DNA of 64,000 nt from Streptomyces sp. yr375 (GTDB lineage: Bacteria > Actinomycetota > Actinomycetes > Streptomycetales > Streptomycetaceae), in NCBI RefSeq assembly GCF_900110755.1, contig NZ_FOFF01000031.1, positions 35,384 through 99,383 of the forward strand. Direction: 5' to 3'. Both the position numbers and the translations under genes were made by a program. Of the stretch, positions 1-7,712 are shown in pieces. Numbering within the stretch: the first letter of the stretch is position 1; each line of letters starts with the position of its first letter. The notes under the pieces were generated by a model. It ran no database searches, was not told the origin of the DNA, and saw only the letters and a list, made by a program, of their open reading frames with translations.

Positions 1-1
1 C

Positions 2-1558
2 GGTCCGGCCGGCACCGACATGATCACCGGGTTGTACTCCGCCCTCGGCGACTCGATCCCGATCCTGGCCATCACGGGGCAGGCTCCGACCGCCGTGATC
101 CACAAGGAGGACTTCCAGGCCGTCGACATCGCCTCCATCGCCAAGCCGGTGACGAAGATGGCGGTCACCGTCCTGGAGGCGGCGCAGGTTCCCGGCGTCT
201 TCCAGCAGGCCTTCCACCTCATGCGTTCCGGGCGGCCGGGCCCGGTCCTGATCGACCTGCCGGTCGACGTCCAGCAGACGGAGATCGAGTTCGACCCGGA
301 CACGTACGAGCCGCTGCCCGTCTACAAGCCGGTCGCGTCCCGCGCGCAGATCGAGAAGGCGATCCGGATGCTGAACGCCTCCGAGCGCCCGCTGATCGTC
401 GCGGGCGGCGGCGTCATCGCGGCCGACGCCACCGAACTGCTCGTGGAATTCGCCGAGTTGACGGGTACGCCGGTCATCCCGACCCTGATGGGCTGGGGCG
501 CGATCCCCGACGACCACGAGCTGAACGCCGGCATGGTCGGCCTCCAGACCTCGCACCGTTACGGCAACGCGACCTTCCTGGAGTCCGACTTCGTCCTCGG
601 CATCGGCAACCGCTGGGCCAACCGGCACACCGGTCGCGTCGACGTCTACACGAAGGGCCGCACCTTCGTCCACGTCGACATCGAGCCGACCCAGATCGGC
701 AGGATCTTCGCCCCGGACTACGGGATCGCCTCCGACGCGAAGGCGGCTCTGGAGCTTCTCGTCACGGTGGCAAGGGAGTTGAAGGCGGCGGGGACGCTCC
801 CCGACCGCTCCGCGTGGGCGACCGCCGCGCAGGAGAAGAAGGCGACTCTCCAGCGCCGTACGCACTTCGACGACATTCCCATCAAGCCGCAGCGCGTCTA
901 CGAGGAGATGAACAAGGCCTTCGGCCCGGAGACCCGTTACGTCACCACGATCGGCCTCTCGCAGATCGCCGGCGCCCAGATGCTGCACGTCTACCGGCCC
1001 CGGCACTGGATCAACTGCGGCCAGGCGGGCCCCCTCGGTTGGACGATCCCGGCGGCCCTGGGCGTGGCGAAGGCCGACCCGGAGGCGCAGGTCGTCGCGC
1101 TCTCCGGGGACTACGACTTCCAGTTCATGGTGGAGGAGCTGGCGGTCGGCGCGCAGCACAAGATCCCGTACGTCCATGTCCTCGTGAACAACGCCTACTT
1201 GGGGCTGATTCGCCAGGCGCAGCGGGCGTTCGACATCGACTTCGAGGTGAAGCTGGAGTTCGAGAACGTCAACTCGCCCGAGCTGGGCGTCTACGGCGTC
1301 GACCATGTCAAGGTCGCCGAGGGCCTCGGCTGCAAGGCGATCCGGGTGACGGACCCCGCCGAACTGGGCGCCGCCTTCGAGCAGGCGAAGAAGCTCGCCG
1401 CCGAGTTCCGGGTGCCGGTCGTCGTGGAGGCGATCCTCGAGCGCGTCACCAACATCGCGATGAGCGTCACCAACGACATAGGAAACATCGTGGAGTTCGA
1501 GGAACTCGCCACCGAGCCGGAACACGCGCCGACGTCGATCAGGACACTGAAGGTCTGA
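2..1558 (+). CDS. gcl: glyoxylate carboligase, 5'-partial
   Basis: Thiamine-diphosphate enzyme that condenses two glyoxylates to tartronate semialdehyde and CO2 in the cytoplasm. 518 codons are present and the N-terminal part (roughly 70-80 residues compared with the usual length near 590) lies before the window. The ThDP-binding segment is visible near the C-terminus (GDYDFQFMVEELAVG, then NNAYLGLIRQAQ). The product is the substrate of the reductase encoded at 3011-3904, so the two belong to the same glyoxylate branch fed by allantoin degradation. A perfect 18-bp hairpin follows the stop codon. Identity is firm at the family level; the substrate call rests on the neighbouring glxR, hyi and allantoin genes. 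Confidence 0.93.
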   Translation, partial: GPAGTDMITGLYSALGDSIPILAITGQAPTAVIHKEDFQAVDIASIAKPVTKMAVTVLEAAQVPGVFQQAFHLMRSGRPGPVLIDLPVDVQQTEIEFDPDTYEPLPVYKPVASRAQIEKAIRMLNASERPLIVAGGGVIAADATELLVEFAELTGTPVIPTLMGWGAIPDDHELNAGMVGLQTSHRYGNATFLESDFVLGIGNRWANRHTGRVDVYTKGRTFVHVDIEPTQIGRIFAPDYGIASDAKAALELLVTVARELKAAGTLPDRSAWATAAQEKKATLQRRTHFDDIPIKPQRVYEEMNKAFGPETRYVTTIGLSQIAGAQMLHVYRPRHWINCGQAGPLGWTIPAALGVAKADPEAQVVALSGDYDFQFMVEELAVGAQHKIPYVHVLVNNAYLGLIRQAQRAFDIDFEVKLEFENVNSPELGVYGVDHVKVAEGLGCKAIRVTDPAELGAAFEQAKKLAAEFRVPVVVEAILERVTNIAMSVTNDIGNIVEFEELATEPEHAPTSIRTLKV

Positions 1559-1580
1559 CGCTCTGACGCCCTCCGCAGCA

Positions 1581-1624
1581 CACAGGGGCGGCCCCACCTC
1601 CCGAAGGGTGGGGCCGCCCCTGTG
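1581..1624. terminator. strong hairpin terminator after gcl
   Basis: Perfect 18-bp inverted repeat: arms at 1581-1598 and 1607-1624 with an 8-base loop. It lies between gcl and the convergent gene ending at 1650 and could serve both. No long T tract follows, as is common in Streptomyces. Confidence 0.85.
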
Positions 1625-1649
1625 TGTGCATGCCATCCGCGTACGGGTC

Positions 1650-2270
1650 TCAGTCCGTCCCGCCGCCGCTGCCTCCGCCACAGGAGACATAGCTGCCCCC
1701 GCCGGTGCCGCCGCCCCGGGGCGCGCGTCGGTGGAATCCCTTGTCGGCGACCTCGGCCCGGGCAGTGAGTCCTGCCCGCAGGGCGAAGCGTGCGGCCAGG
1801 ATGTTCAGGGCGGACTCCCCATGCAGGGCAACCGCGAGCAGGGTGTCGTCCGCCGAAAGCCCCTTCCGGTCGGCCGGAAGGGGCGGCAGGGGATGTTCGA
1901 CGAGCAGGGCGCTCAGGGCGCGCCGGGCGGCGCGTGTCCGGCGCGGAGGAAGCGAACGCAGCATCCCGGCGGCCACAAGCCCGGCCCGCACCCCGGCGAG
2001 CGCCTCACGCACCTCGGGCCGGGCCTCCAACTCGGCGACACTCATGGGCCGTTGGAGCGCGGCGCGCACGGCTGCGGGCAGGACGGGAAGGGCGTTTTCC
2101 GTGCCCTCCGAGGGCGCGACTGCGCTCGCCCGGATCCTCCCCGGCCGGCCCACGTCGATCAATCCCCGTAGATGCAGGGCGAGTACGGCCACCGTGACCG
2201 CGGCGCGGGAACCGCCCCGCAGCAGCGCGACCTCGTAGGGCTCCAGCCGGACCGGCGTACCACCGCTCAT
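1650..2270 (-). CDS. TIGR04222-like conserved actinobacterial protein
   Basis: 206-residue protein whose N-terminal half (EPYEVALLRGG ... RAAVTVAVLALHLRGLIDVG) matches my memory of the TIGR04222 family. The C-terminus ends in a glycine-rich stretch containing a single cysteine, GGGTGGGSYVSCGGGSGGG, also typical of that family. Full-length members carry transmembrane segments that are not obvious here, so this is a short variant. The ATG at 2270 was chosen because GGGGGAC lies just upstream; 21 further codons to the next upstream start read as non-coding. Function unknown. It converges on gcl across the terminator. Confidence 0.7.
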   Translation of the reverse strand: MSGGTPVRLEPYEVALLRGGSRAAVTVAVLALHLRGLIDVGRPGRIRASAVAPSEGTENALPVLPAAVRAALQRPMSVAELEARPEVREALAGVRAGLVAAGMLRSLPPRRTRAARRALSALLVEHPLPPLPADRKGLSADDTLLAVALHGESALNILAARFALRAGLTARAEVADKGFHRRAPRGGGTGGGSYVSCGGGSGGGTD

Positions 2271-2403
2271 GTCGTCCCCCCTGTGACGACGGGGCCCGCC
2301 GCCCCCGTGCAGGCGGGCCCCGCGTGACGACAATGTGCCCTGTCCTGGGGGTGGTTGAAGCCTCCTGAACCATGTTCAGAGGTTCATTTGAGGTTGCCGC
2401 ACC

Positions 2404-2640
2404 TCACGTCCCATGCGGCTCGGAGAGCCCCGGCCAGTCCTCGGGGCCGCCGCCCTGCCACTCGATGAGATCGCTCTCCTCCACCTCGATCCGGTCCAGA
2501 TCGGCCAGCCGCAGGATCTCGACGACATCATCGAGATGCGAGGCGACCCCGAGGACGGCGTCCCCGGCGGTGACCCGCCGCGACCCGTCGAGCGCCGGGC
2601 TGTGGACCACGATGTGCGGATACCGCGTCGGATTACCCAT
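2404..2640 (-). CDS. small hypothetical acidic protein (78 aa)
   Basis: Short acidic protein starting MGNPTRYPHIVVHSPALDGSR and ending in WQGGGPEDWPGLSEPHGT. The start at 2640 is supported by AGGAGG eight to nine bases upstream. The segment GDAVLGVASHLDDVVEILRLADLD has the look of a small alpha/beta domain. I do not recognise the family. It stands alone, on the same strand as the gene ending at 1650. Confidence 0.6.
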   Translation of the reverse strand: MGNPTRYPHIVVHSPALDGSRRVTAGDAVLGVASHLDDVVEILRLADLDRIEVEESDLIEWQGGGPEDWPGLSEPHGT

Positions 2641-3010
2641 GCCCTCAGCCTCCTGCGGACGGCGCGGATCCGCACGCCGACAAGGGCGAGGAGCGCTGGG
2701 CGGGGAGTACGGAGGTGTGGGGGGCACGGGTATGGCCGTCCGGCGGCGCGAGGCCGGGCGCGACGGGACGTTCGCGCCGCCGGACGGGGTTCGGTACGGC
2801 AGGGACCGCGGCGGGTACGACGGAACCGGGCGTGCCTTCCCTCAGGTCGAGAAGGCGGCTCGGATCCTTCACCACCGCACTGGCTCACACGCCGCCGCGG
2901 TCCTCACCTCGCCCGCATGCCGCCGACCGGTCAACCCTCATCCGGGCCGTTCGGCTGCTGCGGGCCGCTCCTGTGGTCAAAAAAGTGTGCGGATGGATTG
3001 GACGGTGGGT
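2641..3010. other. 370-base intergenic region, no supported gene
   Basis: Separates the small gene starting at 2640 from the stop of glxR at 3011. The open frames here have arginine/proline-rich compositions typical of out-of-frame GC-rich DNA. I see no clear promoter element, repeat or hairpin beyond the expected upstream region of the 2404-2640 gene. Confidence 0.5.
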
Positions 3011-3904
3011 TCAGACCCGGTCGCCCGAGAGGCGCTCCACCGCTCGCAGTAGGGCCGAGTGGTCCAGGTTGCCGTCGCCCTGGGCTCGTAGGCTTGCTAC
3101 GAGTTGGGCTACCAGGGAGCCGACGGGGAGGGCCGCGCCGACGTTGCGGGCGGCGTCGGTGACGATGCCCATGTCCTTGTGGTGGAGGTCGATTCGGAAG
3201 CCCGGGTTGAAGTCGCGGGTGAGGAAGTTGTTCTTTTTGCGTGTCAGCACCGTTGAGCCGGCGAGGCCGCCGTTCAGGACGTCCAGCGCGGCCTTCAGGT
3301 CGACGCCCGACTTCTCCAGGAAGACCACGGCCTCGGCGCAGGCCTGGATGTTCACGGCGACGATCAGTTGGTTGGCGGCCTTCACGGTCTGGCCCGAGCC
3401 GTGCGGACCGCACAGCACGATGGTCTTGCCGAGGGCCTCGAAGAGGGGCTTCGCCTCGTCGAAGTCGGCCTGCCCGCCGCCGACCATGATGGACAGCACG
3501 GCCTCGACGGCGCCGGCCTCACCGCCGGACACGGGGGCGTCGAGCACCCGGATGCCCTTGTCGTGGGCGGCCAGCGCGAGGTCGACCGAGGTCTGCGGGG
3601 TGATCGAGGACATGTCGATCAGGAGCGCGCCGGACCGCGCGTTCTCCAGGATGCCGTCGGGGCCGTACGCGATGGCCTCGACCTGCGGGGAGGCGGGCAC
3701 CATCGTGATCACGACGTCGGCGTCGCGGACCGCCTCGGCGATGGACGACGCCGCGCTGCCGCCGGCGGCGGTGAGCCGGTCCAGCTTGGCCTGCTCCAGG
3801 GTGAAGCCGGTGACGTCGTAACCCGCCTTGATCAGGTTCTCGGCCATGGGGGAGCCCATGATGCCGAGGCCGATCCAGGAGACCTTGGGGAGTGCGTTGC
3901 TCAT
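3011..3904 (-). CDS. glxR: 2-hydroxy-3-oxopropionate (tartronate semialdehyde) reductase
   Basis: 297-residue 6-phosphogluconate-dehydrogenase-like enzyme that reduces tartronate semialdehyde to D-glycerate with NAD(P)H. The N-terminal dinucleotide-binding motif is GLGIMGSPMAENLIKAGYDV. The substrate segment DAPVSGGEAGAVEAVLSIMVGG and the catalytic lysine region GSGQTVKAANQLIVAVNI follow in the family order. The start at 3904 (MSNALPKVSWIG) gives the usual family length. It lies 28 bases after hyi on the same strand, forming a hyi-glxR operon that probably reads from the AllR-box promoter at 4807-4842. Confidence 0.93.
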   Translation of the reverse strand: MSNALPKVSWIGLGIMGSPMAENLIKAGYDVTGFTLEQAKLDRLTAAGGSAASSIAEAVRDADVVITMVPASPQVEAIAYGPDGILENARSGALLIDMSSITPQTSVDLALAAHDKGIRVLDAPVSGGEAGAVEAVLSIMVGGGQADFDEAKPLFEALGKTIVLCGPHGSGQTVKAANQLIVAVNIQACAEAVVFLEKSGVDLKAALDVLNGGLAGSTVLTRKKNNFLTRDFNPGFRIDLHHKDMGIVTDAARNVGAALPVGSLVAQLVASLRAQGDGNLDHSALLRAVERLSGDRV

Positions 3905-3932
3905 CGGGAATGCCTCTCGGTACGGGGGCGGG

Positions 3933-4757
3933 TCAGCGGGTCGGCAGCCAGTCGAAGGCCTCGGCGCTCGGGCGGTCGCCGGGCTTGTACTCCAGGCCGA
4001 CCCAGCCGTCGTAGCCGGACTTCCGCAACTGGTCGAGGAGCTCCGCCAGTGGCAGCGTCCCCGTGCCCGGCGCGCCGCGGCCCGGGTTGTCGGCGATCTG
4101 CACATGGCCGGTCTTCGAGGCGTACCGCTCGATCACCGACGGCAGGTCCTCGCCGTTCATCGACAGGTGGTACAGGTCCATCAGGAACTTCGCGTTGCCG
4201 AGCCCCGTCGCCTCGTTGACCCGGTCGACGACCTCGACCGCGGCCGGTGCGCCGACCAGCGGATACCTCGGCGACTCGGGCCGGTTCAGCGCCTCGACCA
4301 GCAGGATCGCGCCGATCCGGTGCGCGGCCCGCGCGGCGCGGGCCAGGTTCTCCAGCGCGAGCGCGTCCTGTTCGGCCGGGGTCACGCCGTCGACGCGGTT
4401 GCCGTACAGGGCGTTGAGCGCCGTACAGCCCAGGGACTGCGCGAAGTCGGCGGCCACGTCGATGTTGGCGCGGAACCGCTCCGACTCCTCGCCGGGCAGC
4501 GACAGGGCGCCGCGGTCGGGGCCAGGCAGTCGGCCGGCGTAGAAGTTGAGCCCCGTGAGGTGCACGCCCGCGTCCTCGATCGCCTGCTTCAGCGCGGCGA
4601 GCTCGGACCGCTCGGGGGTGGGGGAGTCGATCCACGGCCACCACAGCTCGACCGCGGTGAAGCCGGCCGCGGCGGCTGCCGCCGGGCGCTCCAGGAGCGG
4701 GAGTTCCGTGAAGAGGATCGACAGGTTGACGTTGAAGCGCTGCTCTTCGAAGCCCAT
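3933..4757 (-). CDS. hyi: hydroxypyruvate isomerase, TIM-barrel
   Basis: 274-residue AP-endonuclease-2 type TIM barrel (MGFEEQRFNVNLSILFTELPLLERPAAA) that interconverts hydroxypyruvate and tartronate semialdehyde. Family segments visible are GFTAVELWWPW, LNFYAGRLPGPDRG, LLVEALNRPESPRYPL and NAKFLMDLYHLSMNGED. The last two carry the metal-binding acidic and histidine residues. The start at 4757 has GGAAGGGAGCG upstream. It is first in an operon with glxR. The promoter region carries two inverted repeats matching boxes found upstream of uraD, aceB and allB. Confidence 0.9.
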   Translation of the reverse strand: MGFEEQRFNVNLSILFTELPLLERPAAAAAAGFTAVELWWPWIDSPTPERSELAALKQAIEDAGVHLTGLNFYAGRLPGPDRGALSLPGEESERFRANIDVAADFAQSLGCTALNALYGNRVDGVTPAEQDALALENLARAARAAHRIGAILLVEALNRPESPRYPLVGAPAAVEVVDRVNEATGLGNAKFLMDLYHLSMNGEDLPSVIERYASKTGHVQIADNPGRGAPGTGTLPLAELLDQLRKSGYDGWVGLEYKPGDRPSAEAFDWLPTR

Positions 4758-4806
4758 GGAGTTCCGCGCTCCCTTCCGTGTCGACTGTTTCTGTTTACCT
4801 TTATGT

Positions 4807-4842
4807 TTCCGTATTGCGGAAGTTCGTTTCTGCTTAATGGAA
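4807..4842. promoter_or_regulatory. two putative AllR boxes, hyi promoter
   Basis: TTCCG-N5-CGGAA at 4807-4821 is a perfect inverted repeat. TTCTG-N5-TGGAA at 4828-4842 is a degenerate copy. The two centres are 21 bp apart, the same spacing as the pair upstream of allR. They lie about 50 bases upstream of hyi and about 150 bases upstream of the divergent gene at 4993, so they could act on both directions. Confidence 0.65.
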
Positions 4843-4992
4843 GATTGCCGCTCTGGGTCGGAGCTTGTCAAGGGGGGGTGCGGAAGTGGTCCCGCTGCCG
4901 TCCGGCGGGTCCGTTAAGGTCGAGGTTCGGGCGGTGACCTTCCGGTTCGGTCCGGTTCGGTTGGTTGGCTGGTTGAGAGAGGTGTGGGCGCG

Positions 4993-5241
4993 ATGCGGCT
5001 GAAAGTGGAGTTCACCACCGAGCCCTTCGATCTCGACGAGGCGCCCGCGCACGCGCTGGTCGCCCGCGAGGTGATCGAGGCCGCCGACCTGGACACGGTG
5101 GACGTCGGACCGTTCGGCAACACCGCGGAGGGCGCCGGCGACGCGGTCCTCGCCGCCGTGGACGCCCTGCTGCGCAAGTCCCTCGGCGCGGGCGCCACCC
5201 GTATCTCCCTCCAGGTCAACGTCGTCGGGGAGGGCGCGTGA
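4993..5241 (+). CDS. conserved small protein, function unknown (82 aa)
   Basis: Short protein MRLKVEFTTEPFDLDE ... ATRISLQVNVVGEGA with an alternating beta/alpha pattern suggesting a ferredoxin-like fold. The ATG at 4993 is preferred to the GTG at 4984 because GAGAGG sits about 11 bases before the ATG and too close to the GTG. Its stop overlaps the GTG of the next gene by four bases, so the two are translationally coupled. From memory an equivalent gene sits beside hyi in other streptomycetes; no function is known to me. Confidence 0.75.
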   Translation: MRLKVEFTTEPFDLDEAPAHALVAREVIEAADLDTVDVGPFGNTAEGAGDAVLAAVDALLRKSLGAGATRISLQVNVVGEGA

Positions 5242-5606
5242 GTACCGGCGGCGACGAGGACTTCATTGCGGCCGTGAAGCCGCTGGTCGACGCGATGGGC
5301 GGGGAGATGCTCCCGCCGGACGAGGCCGGTCCCGACGACGTCGTGCTCGCCTGGGCGGGTGTCGACGCCGTCGCCGTACGCCTGCCGCAGCTCGCCGACT
5401 CCCTCGATCACATCCTGGCCGCCATGGAGCGCAAGAAGGGCAGGCCCCTCGCCGACCTCGACCGCAAGGCCAAGCAGGAGGTCGTACGGATACTCGAGGC
5501 GCGCGGCGCCTTCTCCGTACGGCACGGCGTGGAGACCGTGGCGAGCGCGCTCGGGGTGAGCCGCTTCACCGTCTACAACTACCTCAACCGGGAGAAAGAG
5601 GCCTGA
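5238..5606 (+). CDS. helix-turn-helix protein with DauR/YheO-like C-terminal domain
   Basis: 122 residues. The C-terminal part (KAKQEVVRILEARGAF, then VETVASALGVSRFTVYNYL) is a helix-turn-helix resembling the C-terminal HTH of DauR/YheO regulators. The N-terminal 75 residues include LDHILAAMERKKGRPLADLDRK and do not look like a full PAS-type sensor domain. GTG start inside the stop of the preceding gene. It could be a small DNA-binding partner in the urate/glyoxylate block, but its target is unknown. Confidence 0.72.
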   Translation: MSTGGDEDFIAAVKPLVDAMGGEMLPPDEAGPDDVVLAWAGVDAVAVRLPQLADSLDHILAAMERKKGRPLADLDRKAKQEVVRILEARGAFSVRHGVETVASALGVSRFTVYNYLNREKEA

Positions 5607-5646
5607 GGGGTCTGCCCGTAGGGGCGGCCCGCAGGGTTCCGGCGGG

Positions 5647-5680
5647 TTCCGTTACCCGGAATTTTCAACAAAGTGTTGAC
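5647..5680. promoter_or_regulatory. two putative AllR boxes, uraD-uraH-uricase promoter
   Basis: TTCCG-N5-CGGAA at 5647-5661 is a perfect inverted repeat. TTCAAC-N5-GTTGAC at 5664-5680 is one base from perfect. Centres are 18 bp apart. They lie 77-110 bases upstream of the uraD GTG. The same two box types occur side by side upstream of allB and aceB, which links urate degradation to the allantoin regulon. Confidence 0.65.
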
Positions 5681-5756
5681 GCGGTGTCGTGGAGGGGCGT
5701 TAGCTGAAGGCAGCCCGCTCACGCACGAAGGCCGTCCCGCGGCCACGGAGGCTCCC

Positions 5757-6272
5757 GTGACTTCGACTTTCCCGCCCCCGGGCCTGGCCCGGTTCAACGA
5801 CCTCGAGGAGGCCGCGGCCCGCGCCGCCCTCCACGAGGCGTGCGCCGCCACGGCGTGGGCGGACCGACTGCTCGCGGCCCGGCCGTACGCCACCGTCGAC
5901 GCCCTGTACGCCGTCAGTGACGCCGCGATGGCCGACCTGACCGCCGCTGACCTCGCGCAGGCGATGGCCGGACACCCCCCGATCGGCCGCCCCAAGCCCG
6001 GCGACCCGACCTCGGCCCGCGAGCAGCGCGGCATGGCCGGCGCGTCCGAGGAGCTGAAGGCCGAGATGCTCGAACTGAACCTGGCCTACCAGGAGAGGTT
6101 CGGCCATGTCTTCCTGATCTGCGCCACCGGTCGCACCGGCGAACAGATGCGGGACGCGGTGATGGAACGGATCGGCAACCCGCCCGAGCGGGAGCGGGAG
6201 ATCGTCCGCACCGAACTGGGCAAGATCAACCGTATCCGCCTGGCCGGTCTCGTACAGGAAGAAGCGGCATGA
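5757..6272 (+). CDS. uraD: 2-oxo-4-hydroxy-4-carboxy-5-ureidoimidazoline decarboxylase
   Basis: 171-residue OHCU decarboxylase, converting OHCU to S-allantoin. Family segments are FNDLEEAAARAALHEACAATAWADRL near the N-terminus, GHPPIGRPKPGD containing the catalytic histidine, EQRGM, LNLAYQERFGHVFLICATGRTGEQM and NPPEREREIVRTELGKINRIRL. GTG at 5757 has GGAGG at good spacing. It is the first gene of uraD-uraH-uricase-deaminase, with a four-base overlap into uraH. Confidence 0.93.
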   Translation: MTSTFPPPGLARFNDLEEAAARAALHEACAATAWADRLLAARPYATVDALYAVSDAAMADLTAADLAQAMAGHPPIGRPKPGDPTSAREQRGMAGASEELKAEMLELNLAYQERFGHVFLICATGRTGEQMRDAVMERIGNPPEREREIVRTELGKINRIRLAGLVQEEAA

Positions 6273-6727
6273 GCACCGATACCCCCGCCTCCGACACCCC
6301 CGCCTCCGATACCACCACGTCCGTCACCCCCGCCTCCGTGTCCACGCACATCCTGGACACCAGCGTCGGCCGTCCCGCCCGGAGCGTGGCCGTGCTGCTT
6401 GCCGCGCGGGCGGGGCGCGACGCCGACTGGCAGTCGCTCGGCGGCTCCGCGACCGACGCGGACGGCCGGTGCAAGGACCTCCCGGCGCTGCCGGAAGGCA
6501 CCACCCACGTGCGGCTCGACTTCGCGGTCGAGGCGTACTTCGAGACATCCGCGAACAAGCAAGCCGATGCGCAGCAGGATGCCCCCGCGAATCGGGACAG
6601 CGGTACCGCCGGGGCCGGGGCGTTCTTCCCGGAGGTGGCGATCACGTTCGCCGTCGTGCCCGGCGAGCACTACCACGTACCGCTGCTGCTCAACCCGTTC
6701 GGCTACTCCGTATACCGAGGGAGCTAG
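6269..6727 (+). CDS. uraH: 5-hydroxyisourate hydrolase (transthyretin-like)
   Basis: Hydrolyses 5-hydroxyisourate, the uricase product, to OHCU. The N-terminal signature is STHILDTSVGRPA and the C-terminal signature is the YRGS tetrapeptide. At 152 residues it is longer than the usual 110-120. The extra comes from an N-terminal repeat of PASDT units and an insertion after YFETSANKQ that is rich in Gln, Asp, Ala and Gly. Neither addition touches the signature residues. ATGA overlap with uraD. Confidence 0.93.
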   Translation: MSTDTPASDTPASDTTTSVTPASVSTHILDTSVGRPARSVAVLLAARAGRDADWQSLGGSATDADGRCKDLPALPEGTTHVRLDFAVEAYFETSANKQADAQQDAPANRDSGTAGAGAFFPEVAITFAVVPGEHYHVPLLLNPFGYSVYRGS

Positions 6728-6734
6728 CAGACAC

Positions 6735-7673
6735 ATGGCAGACAATTCCCGCCCCACCCAGCCTGTGGTCGCCCAACCTGTGATCACCCACCCGGTGATC
6801 CTGGGGCAGAACCAGTACGGCAAGGCCGAGAACCGGGTCGTGAAGATCACGCGGGACGGCGCCACCCACCACATCAAGGACCTCAACGTCTCCGTGTCGC
6901 TCAGCGGCGACATGGACGAGGTCCACCTCTCCGGTTCGAACGCCAACGTCCTGCCGACCGACACCACCAAGAACACGGTGTACGCGTTCGCGAAGGAGCA
7001 CGGCATCGAGTCCGCCGAGCAGTTCGGCATCCACCTCGCCCGGCACTTCGTGACGAGTCAGGAACCGATCAAGTCGGCCCGGATCCGGATCGAGGAGTAC
7101 GCCTGGGAGCGCACGACGGGGGGCCACTCCTTCGTCCGCAAGGGCCAGGAGACCCGGCTCACCCAGGTCACGTACGACGGGCGGAGCTGGGAAGTCGTCT
7201 CCGGGCTCAAGGACTTGACGGTGCTCAACTCGACGGACTCCGAGTTCTGGGGCTACGTCAAGGACAAGTACACGACGCTGCCCGAGGCGTACGACCGCAT
7301 CCTGGCGACCGAGGTGCACGGGCGCTGGCGCTTCAACTGGTCCGACGACGCACAGGAGATGCCGGACTGGGAGGAGTCCTACGCGCAGACGAAGCAGCAC
7401 CTGCTCCAGGCCTTCGCCGAGACGTACTCGCTGTCGCTCCAGCAGAGCCTTTACCAGATGGGTGCGCGGATCATCGATCAGCGCGAGGAGATCGACGAGG
7501 TCCGCTTCTCGCTCCCCAACAAGCACCACTTCCTGGTGGACTTGACCCCGTTCGGCCTGAAGAACGACAACGAGGTGTACTTCGCCGCCGACCGCCCCTA
7601 CGGGCTGATCGAGGCCACCGTCCTGCGGGACGGCAGCGAGGCGAGGATCCCGGCGGACCTCACCAACCTCTGA
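6735..7673 (+). CDS. uox: urate oxidase (uricase)
   Basis: 312-residue cofactor-free urate oxidase with two tandem T-fold domains. The segment VLPTDTTKNTVYAFAKEHG contains the conserved Thr of the catalytic Thr-Lys pair, and GQNQYGKAENRVVKI contains the lysine region. The second domain includes TTLPEAYDRILATEV and FSLPNKHHFLVDL. The start at 6735 (MADNSRPTQP) is seven bases after the uraH stop, so it is in the same operon. It oxidises urate to 5-hydroxyisourate and H2O2. Confidence 0.95.
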   Translation: MADNSRPTQPVVAQPVITHPVILGQNQYGKAENRVVKITRDGATHHIKDLNVSVSLSGDMDEVHLSGSNANVLPTDTTKNTVYAFAKEHGIESAEQFGIHLARHFVTSQEPIKSARIRIEEYAWERTTGGHSFVRKGQETRLTQVTYDGRSWEVVSGLKDLTVLNSTDSEFWGYVKDKYTTLPEAYDRILATEVHGRWRFNWSDDAQEMPDWEESYAQTKQHLLQAFAETYSLSLQQSLYQMGARIIDQREEIDEVRFSLPNKHHFLVDLTPFGLKNDNEVYFAADRPYGLIEATVLRDGSEARIPADLTNL

Positions 7674-7712
7674 CCCGAACCCGGCACGGCAGTACGGAAG
7701 TTAGGACGAACG